From Sunxiuqinia indica (lineage in GTDB: Bacteria; Bacteroidota; Bacteroidia; Bacteroidales; Prolixibacteraceae), in assembly GCF_009847015.1 (NCBI RefSeq), contig NZ_WVEM01000009.1, forward strand, positions 1 through 64,000: 64,000 nucleotides of DNA, read 5' to 3'. Of the stretch, positions 1 to 6,842 are shown piece after piece; the first letter of the stretch is position 1, and every line of letters starts with the position of its first letter. The translations under genes were made by a program, and so were the position numbers. Under the pieces are notes generated by a model, which ran no database searches, was not told where the DNA came from, and saw only the letters and a program-made list of their open reading frames with translations.

Positions 1-127
1 AATGTGTCATATTGCATACCGGGGAAAGCAAAACCCCGGTCCCCGGTTTTCAATCCGATTTTCCAGTCCATCCGGACGGAAAACCACAATAAAAACCGGT
101 ACGCAACATACACTTTACGTTAGGGGT
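1..127 (+). repeat. attC-like site A (left end outside window)
   Basis: Imperfect palindrome whose left arm (TGTCATATTGCATACCGG, from base 5) pairs with the right arm ending in CCGGTACGCAACATACACTT (about 97-115). It closes with the core box GTTAGGGGT at 119-127, which is also the start of cassette 1. The opening box lies just left of base 1. Confidence 0.75.
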
Positions 128-135
128 AATTTTAA

Positions 136-840
136 ATGAACATCAAGGAGCAGACATATTATTTAATTGCTGACAGAATCTTAGGGAAATCTGATTCTAA
201 AATTTATGTAGACTGGGCAGTTGACATGATTCAAAATGGGTATGAGTCAGAAAACATCATAATACTTGCTGGGCTTGACAGTTCAAATACAGAAGAACGA
301 GAAAAGTATTTCCGTGAATCATTAAATGACTTAAAAATAGATTACATTGACAATGAGAAAGAATTGAGAAGTTTTTACTCGACTAGTTTGGCAAACAAAG
401 TTGTTACAGGAAAAGTTTCTCCGCAAGTTGGGCTAAAGAAAATGACAGAATTGGTTTATGCAACTGACTATTCCAATGAATTTTTAGCTTTTGCAGATTT
501 GGACGAAGATATTGATTACGTAAAATACTCTGGTCAACCACTTTTTAATTCTGGACTAACTAAAAAAAATATTGATAAGTTTATAATCAATGAATTTAAA
601 TTATTCCTGGAGACAAGAGAATTTAAAGATGAAGATTTAAGGAATAAAGCTAAATGCAAGAAATGCGGTTCGATTGAAACTCCCGTAATAAAATCAAAAT
701 GGAGTTGGAAAGAATTGAAAAAGCAAAACTATTATTGTTGCCCAAAATGCTTTTCACGACAATTAATTTATGGAAACAGTCAAAAAGGAAAAAGATTGAT
801 AATAGATGAACTTAAAAAAACTACCCCTAACAAATTGTAA
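136..840 (+). CDS. Cassette 1: hypothetical protein with C-terminal zinc ribbon
   Basis: Unrecognised 234-residue protein. Its first 170 residues are acidic and probably helical, with no signal peptide or membrane segment. Four cysteines near the C-terminus (C174 and C177 in CKKCGS, then C202 and C205 in CCPKCF) form a plausible zinc ribbon, so nucleic-acid or protein binding is possible but unproven. The ATG lies 9 bases after the cassette core box. The last residues (about TPNKL) and the stop codon are read from the attC site itself, so the C-terminal tail depends on the recombination site. It is the only gene in its cassette and has no visible promoter, as is usual for cassette genes. Confidence 0.7.
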   Translation: MNIKEQTYYLIADRILGKSDSKIYVDWAVDMIQNGYESENIIILAGLDSSNTEEREKYFRESLNDLKIDYIDNEKELRSFYSTSLANKVVTGKVSPQVGLKKMTELVYATDYSNEFLAFADLDEDIDYVKYSGQPLFNSGLTKKNIDKFIINEFKLFLETREFKDEDLRNKAKCKKCGSIETPVIKSKWSWKELKKQNYYCCPKCFSRQLIYGNSQKGKRLIIDELKKTTPNKL

Positions 841-1072
841 ATTGCATTGCGGGGTTCGTGGTATGTCGTTCGCTGGATTCTCGCAACATCGTTCCGTCCT
901 GTCGGACAGGAACGAGCTCCAAAATCCGCAACGACAACTTACAAGTGACCGTCAGACTGTCTAAAAACCTCTTTCCATGAAAGAACTATTTGGGTAGCTG
1001 GCTTTAATAAGAATGAAGTATTGAAACCTCAATGGCTTAATTTTACTTTTCAGACAGACTGCCGTTATGGCC
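823..1072 (+). repeat. attC-like site B, interrupted by a small insertion
   Basis: The site opens with ACCCCTAAC (823-831), the exact reverse complement of the cassette 1 start. Its left arm AAATTGTAAATTGCATTGCGG pairs with the right arm CCGCAACGACAACTTACAAGT. It closes with GTTATGGCC (1064-1072), the start of cassette 2. A 109-bp element (953-1061) sits between the right arm and the closing box. Without it the site would be about 137 bp and very like site F. Confidence 0.85.
953..1061. mobile_element. MITE-like insertion (109 bp) inside attC site B
   Basis: The ends are inverted repeats: CAGACTGTCTAAAAA at the left and the complement of CAGTCTGTCTGAAAA at the right, 13 of 15 matching. The element is flanked by the 4-bp direct repeat CCGT (949-952 and 1062-1065), a target-site duplication. 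Removing the element and one CCGT restores GTGACCGTTATGG, the sequence found uninterrupted in site F. It has no coding capacity, so it is probably a non-autonomous derivative of an insertion sequence whose family I cannot name. Confidence 0.75.
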
Positions 1073-1224
1073 AAGTGAAAAACGGCACCCAAAGTTCGAT
1101 AATTGTATATAGTAGAATAACAATAAGATAGATTAAAAGTCGGGTTAATGTCGGGAAAAATACCTAACAAAAACTATTTTAATTTTTAAACAAAATGTAT
1201 TCTTGACAAAGATTTTGATGAAAA

Positions 1225-1707
1225 ATGAAACAGCCAGAATTAGGACAAAAAATATTAGAGCTACGAAATAAAAAAGGCTTGACTCAAGAGCAGCTTGTTG
1301 AGAAATGTAATATAAATGTGAGGACATTACAGCGAATTGAATCTGGAGAAGTCAATCCTAGGAATTTTACAGTTAAAATTATTTTTGACGCTCTTGAATA
1401 TGATATAAATAACGAAACTGTAAATCCAAGACATCAAAAATTGATTTATTTTAAAGATTCAATTGCCAGATTATATAAACAAATCCAAAATGAGATTCCA
1501 ATGAAAAATTCAAAAAACTTTTTTTACAATTATTTTCTTGCAACAGGAATTGTCTGGTTTTTTTGCGCACTTTCGATTGTGCTATTTAAACTGAATTTTC
1601 AAGTTAAAGAGATTTTATTGACTATAATTATTCCACTTGCATTCTCCATATTTAGACAGTTTACTAAAAATGAATCATCTCAATTAGCTGATAAAAAGGA
1701 AGATTGA
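1225..1707 (+). CDS. Cassette 2: XRE-family regulator with membrane-spanning tail
   Basis: This 160-residue protein has an N-terminal Cro/C1-type helix-turn-helix (residues about 8-60, including KKGLTQEQLVEKCNINVRTLQRIESG) that should bind DNA. After a linker, two hydrophobic stretches (about 102-122 and 128-144) predict a hairpin in the inner membrane. It would therefore be a membrane-tethered transcription factor; its target and signal are unknown. The ATG at 1225 fits the start of the helix-turn-helix domain. The gene sits alone in its cassette, about 150 bases after the cassette start, a longer leader than in the neighbours. Confidence 0.85.
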   Translation: MKQPELGQKILELRNKKGLTQEQLVEKCNINVRTLQRIESGEVNPRNFTVKIIFDALEYDINNETVNPRHQKLIYFKDSIARLYKQIQNEIPMKNSKNFFYNYFLATGIVWFFCALSIVLFKLNFQVKEILLTIIIPLAFSIFRQFTKNESSQLADKKED

Positions 1708-1741
1708 ATTATAGGATTCTGGTTCGAATAAATGAACACCA

Positions 1742-1876
1742 GGCCATAACAATGTATAAAAATAATAGCCGAGACTGTAGTAAATTCAACGGTTGTAGCC
1801 CGTTTCAACTTTCTTGTAACTTGATAGGTAAGTGCAATGCAGTCGGCTACTATTCTTATACGTAGCGTTACCACAC
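1742..1876 (+). repeat. attC-like site C
   Basis: The site opens with GGCCATAAC (1742-1750), the exact reverse complement of the cassette 2 start at 1064-1072. Its left arm AATGTATAAAAATAATAGCC pairs with the right arm GGCTACTATTCTTATACGT. It closes with GTTACCACAC (1867-1876), the start of cassette 3. It is about 135 bp long. Confidence 0.85.
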
Positions 1877-1885
1877 ATTTAATAA

Positions 1886-3037
1886 ATGACAGAATCAGAG
1901 AAATATATATCAGAATTGAATTCAAATTTCTTTTTTAAAGAATTTACTTATAGCTCGACTAAATTCAAATTTGACGAAAAGGGACAAGAACTTGAACTTG
2001 CTGACAATGTAGTTTGGTTAGATAATTTTCTGTTAATTTCACAAATAAAAGAAAGAAATGATTCTGGCAAATCGAATATTGAAAACTGGTTTCAAAATAA
2101 AGTGCTTCGAAAAGCAGTAAAGCAGATAAAGGATACTATTTCATATTTTGAGATTTATAAGGAAATTTCAATCCCAAATGAAAGAGGACATATCCTGAAT
2201 ATAAGTGAAGCAAGAAAAATTAAACCAATCAAATTAATTATTTATGCACCAAAACTTCAATTTCCTGAGAACCTTAGATTTCAGAAATTTTATAAAAGTA
2301 AAGAAATTGGAAATGTGCACCTTTTCCATATTGAAGACTATCTGTGGATTTGTAAATATTTAATAACTCCTTATGAGATTGGAGAATATCTGGATTTTAG
2401 GGAACGACTTTTTATAAAACATGAAAATGAATTAGATAATCTTCCTGAACAATATGTCTTAGGTCATTATTTGGAAACATTAGATACTTCTATGTTAAAT
2501 TCCAGGTATGTTGAGAACTTGAAAAATTTAGTTCATGATGAAGATGAATTTGATATCTCATTTATCATTGAGAATTTTAAAGGGAAAATAAGAATTCAAC
2601 CAAACAGTCTTGATTATTATGCAATAATTAAAGAATTGGCTAAACTTAATAGAGCAGACTTACGAGAATTTAAGAAACGATTTTTACTCGCAATTGAAAA
2701 ATCTAAAGAACAAGACTTTACATTACCATATCGTATTACGAGTTTAAATAGTAAATGTGGATTTGTTTTTGTTCCATTGGAATATGAGCGCAGGGAATTT
2801 TGGCAGAATGCAATTATCAATTTGACTGAAGCTCATAAGTATGACCAGAAATTGGATAAATGTGTCGGCATGATTGTTTATCAGCATCCAACAGAAAAAT
2901 ATTTTGATGTAAATTGGTGCTATTCAGAATCTAAATGGAAATACAGTGAAGAGTTTGATAAATTACTTAAGGAAAATTATCCTTTTAGAGCTGTAAAAAT
3001 GGAAAAGACATTTAGATATTATGTTGACGAAAAATAA
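1886..3037 (+). CDS. Cassette 3: hypothetical protein, possible PD-(D/E)XK-type nuclease fold
   Basis: This 383-residue soluble protein is of no family I recognise with confidence. Near the N-terminus, acidic residues at about 35-40 are followed by WLDNFLLISQIKERN (D46, then Q53-x-K55). This resembles the D...(E/Q)xK strand pair of restriction-endonuclease-like folds such as NERD-type domains. That is a pattern match only, and no second nuclease motif is obvious. There is no signal peptide or membrane segment. The ATG lies 9 bases after the core box. The gene stops just before the next attC site. Confidence 0.7.
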   Translation: MTESEKYISELNSNFFFKEFTYSSTKFKFDEKGQELELADNVVWLDNFLLISQIKERNDSGKSNIENWFQNKVLRKAVKQIKDTISYFEIYKEISIPNERGHILNISEARKIKPIKLIIYAPKLQFPENLRFQKFYKSKEIGNVHLFHIEDYLWICKYLITPYEIGEYLDFRERLFIKHENELDNLPEQYVLGHYLETLDTSMLNSRYVENLKNLVHDEDEFDISFIIENFKGKIRIQPNSLDYYAIIKELAKLNRADLREFKKRFLLAIEKSKEQDFTLPYRITSLNSKCGFVFVPLEYERREFWQNAIINLTEAHKYDQKLDKCVGMIVYQHPTEKYFDVNWCYSESKWKYSEEFDKLLKENYPFRAVKMEKTFRYYVDEK

Positions 3038-3041
3038 AAAC

Positions 3042-3178
3042 GTGTGGTAACATTTTGTATAAGTAATGGCAGGCGATGTAGCACATTTAAAGGTTTGTAG
3101 CCCGCTCAAACTGCGTAGCGGTTTGACAGGAAATTACCACACAATCTGCCACTACTCATACAATTTACCGTCAGCACC
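3042..3178 (+). repeat. attC-like site D
   Basis: The site opens with GTGTGGTAAC (3042-3051), the exact reverse complement of the cassette 3 start at 1867-1876. Its left arm ATTTTGTATAAGTAATGGCAG pairs with the right arm CTGCCACTACTCATACAATT (written to allow a few mismatches). It closes with GTCAGCACC (3170-3178), the start of cassette 4. The closing box departs from the usual GTT in its third base. Confidence 0.85.
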
Positions 3179-3194
3179 AATAAAAAAAACGAAA

Positions 3195-3956
3195 ATGAAC
3201 AAAGAATTAGAACAACAGATAAATCTATCAAGTAGAAAAAGAAGAATAGCAGCATTTATAATTGATCATTTTGTGATGACATTCCTTATGGTTTCAATTG
3301 TCTTTTTAGCTCTTGGACCAAATTTTATGGATGAAAATAATATGAGTAAAATGACAACCACAATGTTGGCTGTAATGATTCCTGGATTTCTACTCTATTT
3401 CGCTAAGGATTCAATTAAAGGAATTAGTGTTGGGAAATGGATTATGGGAATTATGGTTCGAGATGCCAATACTCCAAATGAAGTACCTTCTTTTGGTAGA
3501 TTACTCGTTCGAAATTTGTTTATCATAATTTGGCCTGTTGAATTTATCGTTCTAGCTTCAAGTCAAGAAAAGAAAAGGCTCGGAGATAAAACTGCAAAAA
3601 CTATAGTTGTTAAAAACCCAAACAAACCGACTAAACTTCCAAGAATTTTAGCTCTAGCAGGAGTTGGAATTGCCTTTTTCTCTTTCACGTTTCTATTTGC
3701 TGGATCGGCAATGAAAAATTCAGATGCTTACAAGGTGGCTATTTCAGAAATTGAAAAGAACGAAGAAATTATCTCTGAAACTGGCGGAATAACTGATTAT
3801 GGAATGATGCCGACTGGAAATGTGAGTATTTCAAACGGAAACGGTCAGGCTCAATTAGAAATAAAAGTTCTCGGAAATAAAAAGGATTTGAATGTTGGAG
3901 TTTATCTAACAAAAGAACCAAATGGAGAATGGAAGCTAATAGAAATGAATAAATAA
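3195..3956 (+). CDS. Cassette 4: RDD-family membrane protein with C-terminal extracytoplasmic domain
   Basis: This 253-residue integral membrane protein opens with an RDD-type segment (RKRRIAAFIIDHFVMTF, with the conserved Arg and Asp) followed by several membrane helices. The middle has the typical RDD motif around KGISVGKWIMGIMV. A further helix near residues 150-172 leads to a roughly 80-residue soluble tail that resembles Coa1/DUF1783-type domains. RDD proteins have been linked to ion or solute transport, but the function here is unknown. I chose ATG 3195 because the upstream in-frame ATG at 3066 lies inside the attC palindrome and would translate the recombination site. Confidence 0.75.
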   Translation: MNKELEQQINLSSRKRRIAAFIIDHFVMTFLMVSIVFLALGPNFMDENNMSKMTTTMLAVMIPGFLLYFAKDSIKGISVGKWIMGIMVRDANTPNEVPSFGRLLVRNLFIIIWPVEFIVLASSQEKKRLGDKTAKTIVVKNPNKPTKLPRILALAGVGIAFFSFTFLFAGSAMKNSDAYKVAISEIEKNEEIISETGGITDYGMMPTGNVSISNGNGQAQLEIKVLGNKKDLNVGVYLTKEPNGEWKLIEMNK

Positions 3957-3961
3957 ATACT

Positions 3962-4096
3962 GGTGCTAACAACGCATATAGCTTATGGCGGGTGAACGGC
4001 TGCCAGCAAGGTTTTCGCTCCGTAGCCAGCTTTGGTTTCGGTGGACAAGAAAGTGCTTCGAAACCGCCACAAGCCATATGCAAACCGTTAGGCAAC
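3962..4096 (+). repeat. attC-like site E
   Basis: The site opens with GGTGCTAAC (3962-3970), the reverse complement of the cassette 4 start with one mismatch. Its left arm GCATATAGCTTATGGCGG pairs with the right arm CCGCCACAAGCCATATGC. It closes with GTTAGGCAAC (4087-4096), matching the integron core consensus GTTRRRY. It is 135 bp long. Confidence 0.88.
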
Positions 4097-4104
4097 ATTT
4101 TGAA

Positions 4105-4488
4105 ATGAAACTCTATACAAATTGCAAAAAGTGTAAAAAAGAAATCAGATTCTCCACATGGGAACCCGATAGGACTCGTCTTGCAATGACACAAGGAAAA
4201 AAATTAGAGTTAAAGTGCAAAAAGTGTGGTCAGACGCAAAAATATCATGTAAATGAGTTGATTGCCGAAGAAAGTAAAATTGCATTAATTATTGGGCTAT
4301 TAATTTTTCTTGTTGGTACTCCGTTGACAGTTTATTGGCTTTGGGGATATTTGTTTAAGGTGGCATTAATTTATTCAACCATTACAATTGCAGCATTAAT
4401 TGGTGTTCCGTTGACAATATTTACGCTAATTGAAAGGGGGCAACGAGAAAAAGTTAGTCGGTTCAATAGTTTTAAGCTAAATGAGTAA
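4105..4488 (+). CDS. Cassette 5a: zinc-ribbon membrane protein
   Basis: This 127-residue protein has two CxxC pairs (C7/C10 and C38/C41) at the N-terminus, forming a probable cytoplasmic zinc ribbon. Two predicted membrane helices follow (about 57-77 and 83-105) and then a short basic tail. The family is not recognised. ATG 4105 is preferred to the in-frame ATG at 3985, which falls inside the attC site; 4105 is 8 bases after the core box. Its last 8 bases overlap the next gene, so the two are probably translationally coupled. Confidence 0.75.
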   Translation: MKLYTNCKKCKKEIRFSTWEPDRTRLAMTQGKKLELKCKKCGQTQKYHVNELIAEESKIALIIGLLIFLVGTPLTVYWLWGYLFKVALIYSTITIAALIGVPLTIFTLIERGQREKVSRFNSFKLNE

Positions 4489-4777
4489 AAAATGGCAAAT
4501 AAAAAACAGTTTAATAGTTGGCTTGATAATCATACTTGTCAACTTATATTGGATTTGGGATAATTTGTACTTGTTGTATCAATATCACTACACAGGTAAT
4601 TTATTTCTTTTTATGATTCCAGACTGGGCATTAATTTCTAATTCAGTACTGGGATTTGTTGGTGTTATAACTGGTGTTCTTACGGCTTTTGAGAAACTGA
4701 CAATAAAAAAAGGAATTTTGGTCAGTGTCTTATTGATTGTTATTGGGACAGTAATGACTTTTATATCACTGAATTAA
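4481..4777 (+). CDS. Cassette 5b: small hydrophobic membrane protein
   Basis: This 98-residue protein is almost wholly hydrophobic, with about three predicted membrane helices. It starts inside the end of the zinc-ribbon membrane gene (8-base overlap). Together they form the only two-gene cassette of the array, which suggests that the products act together. No family is recognised. Confidence 0.7.
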   Translation: MSKKWQIKNSLIVGLIIILVNLYWIWDNLYLLYQYHYTGNLFLFMIPDWALISNSVLGFVGVITGVLTAFEKLTIKKGILVSVLLIVIGTVMTFISLN

Positions 4778-4789
4778 TGAATAAAAAAC

Positions 4790-4928
4790 GTTGCCTAACA
4801 AATTGCAAATTGCATTGCGGGTGCAGTGGTGTTCGTTGTCTCTGCTCCTTTCTTGACCGTCATGTCCTGTCGGACACTGACGCTCTTCGAAATCCGCAAC
4901 GACAACTTGCAAGTGACCGTTATGGGGC
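4790..4928 (+). repeat. attC-like site F
   Basis: The site opens with GTTGCCTAAC (4790-4799), the exact 10-base reverse complement of the cassette 5 start; it contains GCCTAAC, a perfect RYYYAAC box. Its left arm AAATTGCAAATTGCATTGCGG pairs with the right arm CCGCAACGACAACTTGCAAGT. It closes with GTTATGGGGC (4919-4928). The arms are nearly identical to those of site B. Confidence 0.9.
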
Positions 4929-4948
4929 ATAAGGGCAAACTGCAAACG

Positions 4949-5992
4949 ATGAACAGATTACAGATAAAAAAGGATTCAGACAAAGACATTTCAATCGAGA
5001 TTAGTCCTCTGAAAGATAAGGTTTCAAAGACTCAGTTAATGTTTTTAATATTCGGATCCATAGGATTATTAATTGCATTCAGCCAAATATTCTCAGATGA
5101 GAAACCATTTGCTAAATTGTTTTTGATAGTTTGGAGTATCATTTGGATTTTCTTCTTGATTAAAATATGGAATGTGCTAAAATGGAGGAGATTTGGAAAA
5201 GAGGTTATCAGGATTTCTGGAGAACAATTGATTTTAATAAAAACTTGTCCTTTAAAAAAAATTAGAGAATCATTTAATATTCAGGATTCAAGGATTTTAA
5301 AAAACGATTATCAGATTCCAGCTACGAAAGAGTTTTTTAAAGTTCATCCAGGGGTACTTAAGATTGAAAATAAAAGGAAATCTACTTTGATAGGTAAGTA
5401 CCTAAATGAAATAGAGACAAATCAATTAGCAGAGGAATTAAAAACAATTGGATTAAAGAGTGAATATGAAGATACGGTTATTGACGAGACTGAAAGTACT
5501 GATCCTGACATAAAATATTCAAAAAAGTATGTAAAACGGATTAGACGAAGAATATTTTTAATTTGTTTGATTCCTGCCTTTTTATATGGGTACTCTCTAT
5601 ACCAAAAAGACACGAAAGAATATAATTTATTAAAATCCGTTGGCGAAGTAACAGAAGTGAACTCTGAGTTTAAAGAGCATTGGGATACAGATTATTACTA
5701 TTTTTATTTCATAGCGAGCAATGGGCAAAAAGTTGAATCAAGTGGCAAATGTGGGGACAAAGAGCGATTTGATAGTTTTTATAAGGACTTAAAAGTTGTT
5801 TATAATCCTTCAAATCCAGAACAGTACATGGAATATCCATATTTTGAGGATTATTCAGTTAATTACAAGATTTTCTTCTATTTGATACTTTTGACTTTGA
5901 TTTTAGCTGGAATGGTAAGCTCTGTAATATCGTTTATATATTTAGCGATTAAAGGACAGATAAAAATTACGCCCCATAACACGCGGTCATAA
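4949..5992 (+). CDS. Cassette 6: membrane protein with DUF3592-like C-terminal region
   Basis: This 347-residue protein has two helices near residues 30-75, a basic soluble middle, a third helix near 200 and a last helix near 310-335. Between the last two lies an extracytoplasmic stretch (GEVTEVNSEFKEH ... VVYNPSNPEQYM) that resembles DUF3592 domains, whose role is unknown. ATG 4949 is chosen because the upstream in-frame start at 4826 lies in the attC palindrome. The final residues (PHNTRS) and the stop codon are read from attC site G, as for cassette 1. Confidence 0.7.
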   Translation: MNRLQIKKDSDKDISIEISPLKDKVSKTQLMFLIFGSIGLLIAFSQIFSDEKPFAKLFLIVWSIIWIFFLIKIWNVLKWRRFGKEVIRISGEQLILIKTCPLKKIRESFNIQDSRILKNDYQIPATKEFFKVHPGVLKIENKRKSTLIGKYLNEIETNQLAEELKTIGLKSEYEDTVIDETESTDPDIKYSKKYVKRIRRRIFLICLIPAFLYGYSLYQKDTKEYNLLKSVGEVTEVNSEFKEHWDTDYYYFYFIASNGQKVESSGKCGDKERFDSFYKDLKVVYNPSNPEQYMEYPYFEDYSVNYKIFFYLILLTLILAGMVSSVISFIYLAIKGQIKITPHNTRS

Positions 5993-6108
5993 AACATTGC
6001 GCGGCTAGTGCTATATTTGAACGAAATAATATTTAATCAAAGGTTTAGCGGTTTGATAGTTAAGTGCTTCGAAATGCGCAACGTTTCATACCGCCATCCG
6101 TTGTGTGC
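5971..6108 (+). repeat. attC-like site G
   Basis: The site opens with GCCCCATAAC (5971-5980), the exact reverse complement of the cassette 6 start. Its left arm GCGGTCATAAAACATTGCGC pairs with the right arm GCGCAACGTTTCATACCGC. It closes with GTTGTGTGC (6100-6108), the start of cassette 7. It is 138 bp long. Confidence 0.88.
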
Positions 6109-6157
6109 AAGGTTGAAATATGAACTGTCGCTAATAATCAAAATAAACTAAAGAACA

Positions 6158-6547
6158 ATGACCGAAGAAGAAAAAAAAGTATTGCTGGACATAGGCAGTC
6201 TTTACAAAGAATTATTAAACGAACCTTATGGAAAGTGGAATGGTAGACATAAGGAAGAACCAAGTGCTTATAGCTATTGCCGCAATGCAGAATCACTAAA
6301 AAATCAGGTTTACGAATTATTCAATACATTTCATCCCGATTACTTGTCAGAGAATCAACTTGGTGATTTTTCTCACACCTGCGATAAAGAGGTAAAGAAT
6401 GTCGAACATATTTATGAACGAGCAATAAAAAGGAATGCAGCTAAAATGAGACATACTGAATTCTTACAAGCCATACACAACGCAAACAAACAAATCAAAT
6501 CAGATTTATACTCGGTTTTTTCAAAAATTAAAGAAATCCCCAAATAG
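6158..6547 (+). CDS. Cassette 7: hypothetical protein
   Basis: This 129-residue, highly charged, probably all-helical cytoplasmic protein is of no family I recognise. It has no signal peptide, membrane segment or metal-binding motif. It begins about 50 bases after the cassette start and ends 15 bases before the broken attC box of the same cassette. Confidence 0.65.
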   Translation: MTEEEKKVLLDIGSLYKELLNEPYGKWNGRHKEEPSAYSYCRNAESLKNQVYELFNTFHPDYLSENQLGDFSHTCDKEVKNVEHIYERAIKRNAAKMRHTEFLQAIHNANKQIKSDLYSVFSKIKEIPK

Positions 6548-6562
6548 GAAGAATAAAACCCA

Positions 6563-6571
6563 GCCCATAAT
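6563..6571 (+). repeat. Opening box of broken attC site H
   Basis: GCCCATAAT matches the expected reverse complement of the cassette 7 start (GCACACAAC) at six of nine positions, and at eight of nine if G-T pairs are allowed. The palindrome that should follow is absent; group II intron sequence begins here instead. The final AAT may come from the intron rather than attC. Confidence 0.55.
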
Positions 6572-6842
6572 CGAATAGCTCGCCCCGCTAGCAAACACTA
6601 GCAGGGAGAGGCTTTCACACCACCACGGCATACGCGAGCTGCGCTCCCTCCTTTCGCTATCGCTCAGGAGCATACCGGGCGGTTCGTTAAGTCATAGGAA
6701 ACAAAACCGTACTTGGTTTAAGCTGATTGTAGCGTTCCAGCAAAGGAGTGTAAGCCCGTTTTCTCAAACGTTCAACAGTAATGGTGGTACCAAGAAAGGG
6801 GCTTTGAGCAATAGCCCATCCTCTCCATTCATACGGCTTTTA
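6569..6842 (-). mobile_element. Group II intron remnant (3' end), probably group IIC-attC type
   Basis: Read on the minus strand, a reverse-transcriptase C-terminus is followed by GAACCGCC, a domain V-like helix closing with GGTGGTGTGAAAGCC, a domain VI-like hairpin (GCTAGTG/CACTAGC type, 6588-6604) and the end CTATTCGATT. This layout is familiar from bacterial group II introns. The 3' exon begins ATGGGC, the bottom strand of an attC opening box. Group IIC-attC introns insert in this orientation after TTGTT of the bottom strand. The 5' part of the intron and most of the reverse transcriptase are missing. The adjoining 6843-7038 holds nothing I can recognise. The domain V apical loop is enlarged by about 35 bases. 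Confidence 0.65.
6687..6839 (-). pseudogene. Group II intron reverse transcriptase/maturase, C-terminal fragment
   Basis: Fifty in-frame codons survive, bounded upstream by a stop. They include YEWRGWAIAQSPFLGTTIT and LRKRAYTPLLERYNQL, which fit the C-terminal maturase region of group II intron-encoded proteins (pattern W-x-I-A-x-S-P-x-L ... L-x-x-R-Y). The fingers, palm and thumb are gone, so the gene is dead. It lies directly before the intron's RNA domain V, its normal place. Confidence 0.6.

Larger units (their letters stand above)
1..6571 (+). mobile_element. Integron-type gene-cassette array (seven cassettes, no integrase in window)
   Basis: Seven consecutive units each consist of one or two + strand genes followed by a 130-140 bp imperfect palindrome. 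The first 9-10 bases of each unit (GTTAGGGGT, GTTATGGCC, GTTACCACAC, GTCAGCACC, GTTAGGCAAC, GTTATGGGGC, GTTGTGTGC) are the reverse complement of the box that opens that unit's own 3' palindrome. Five are perfect, one has a single mismatch (unit 4) and the last is degraded. In integrons this complementarity between the cassette start and its own attC R'' box arises because the two join when the cassette circularises. The array is cut by the left window edge, and no tyrosine recombinase gene is visible, so it is either the tail of a chromosomal integron or an attC cluster lacking integrase. All cargo genes point the same way, as in integrons. Confidence 0.85.

Noticed and set aside
3066-4948. 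Longer in-frame starts at 3066, 3985 and 4826 for the cassette 4, 5a and 6 genes.
   Set aside because: Each would translate through the attC palindrome. Downstream ATG codons just after the core boxes begin the conserved parts.
823-6108. Whether the repeated palindromes could be a CRISPR array or ordinary REP elements.
   Set aside because: The spacing is gene-sized and the repeats differ, with unit-specific complementary ends, which fits attC and not CRISPR or REP.
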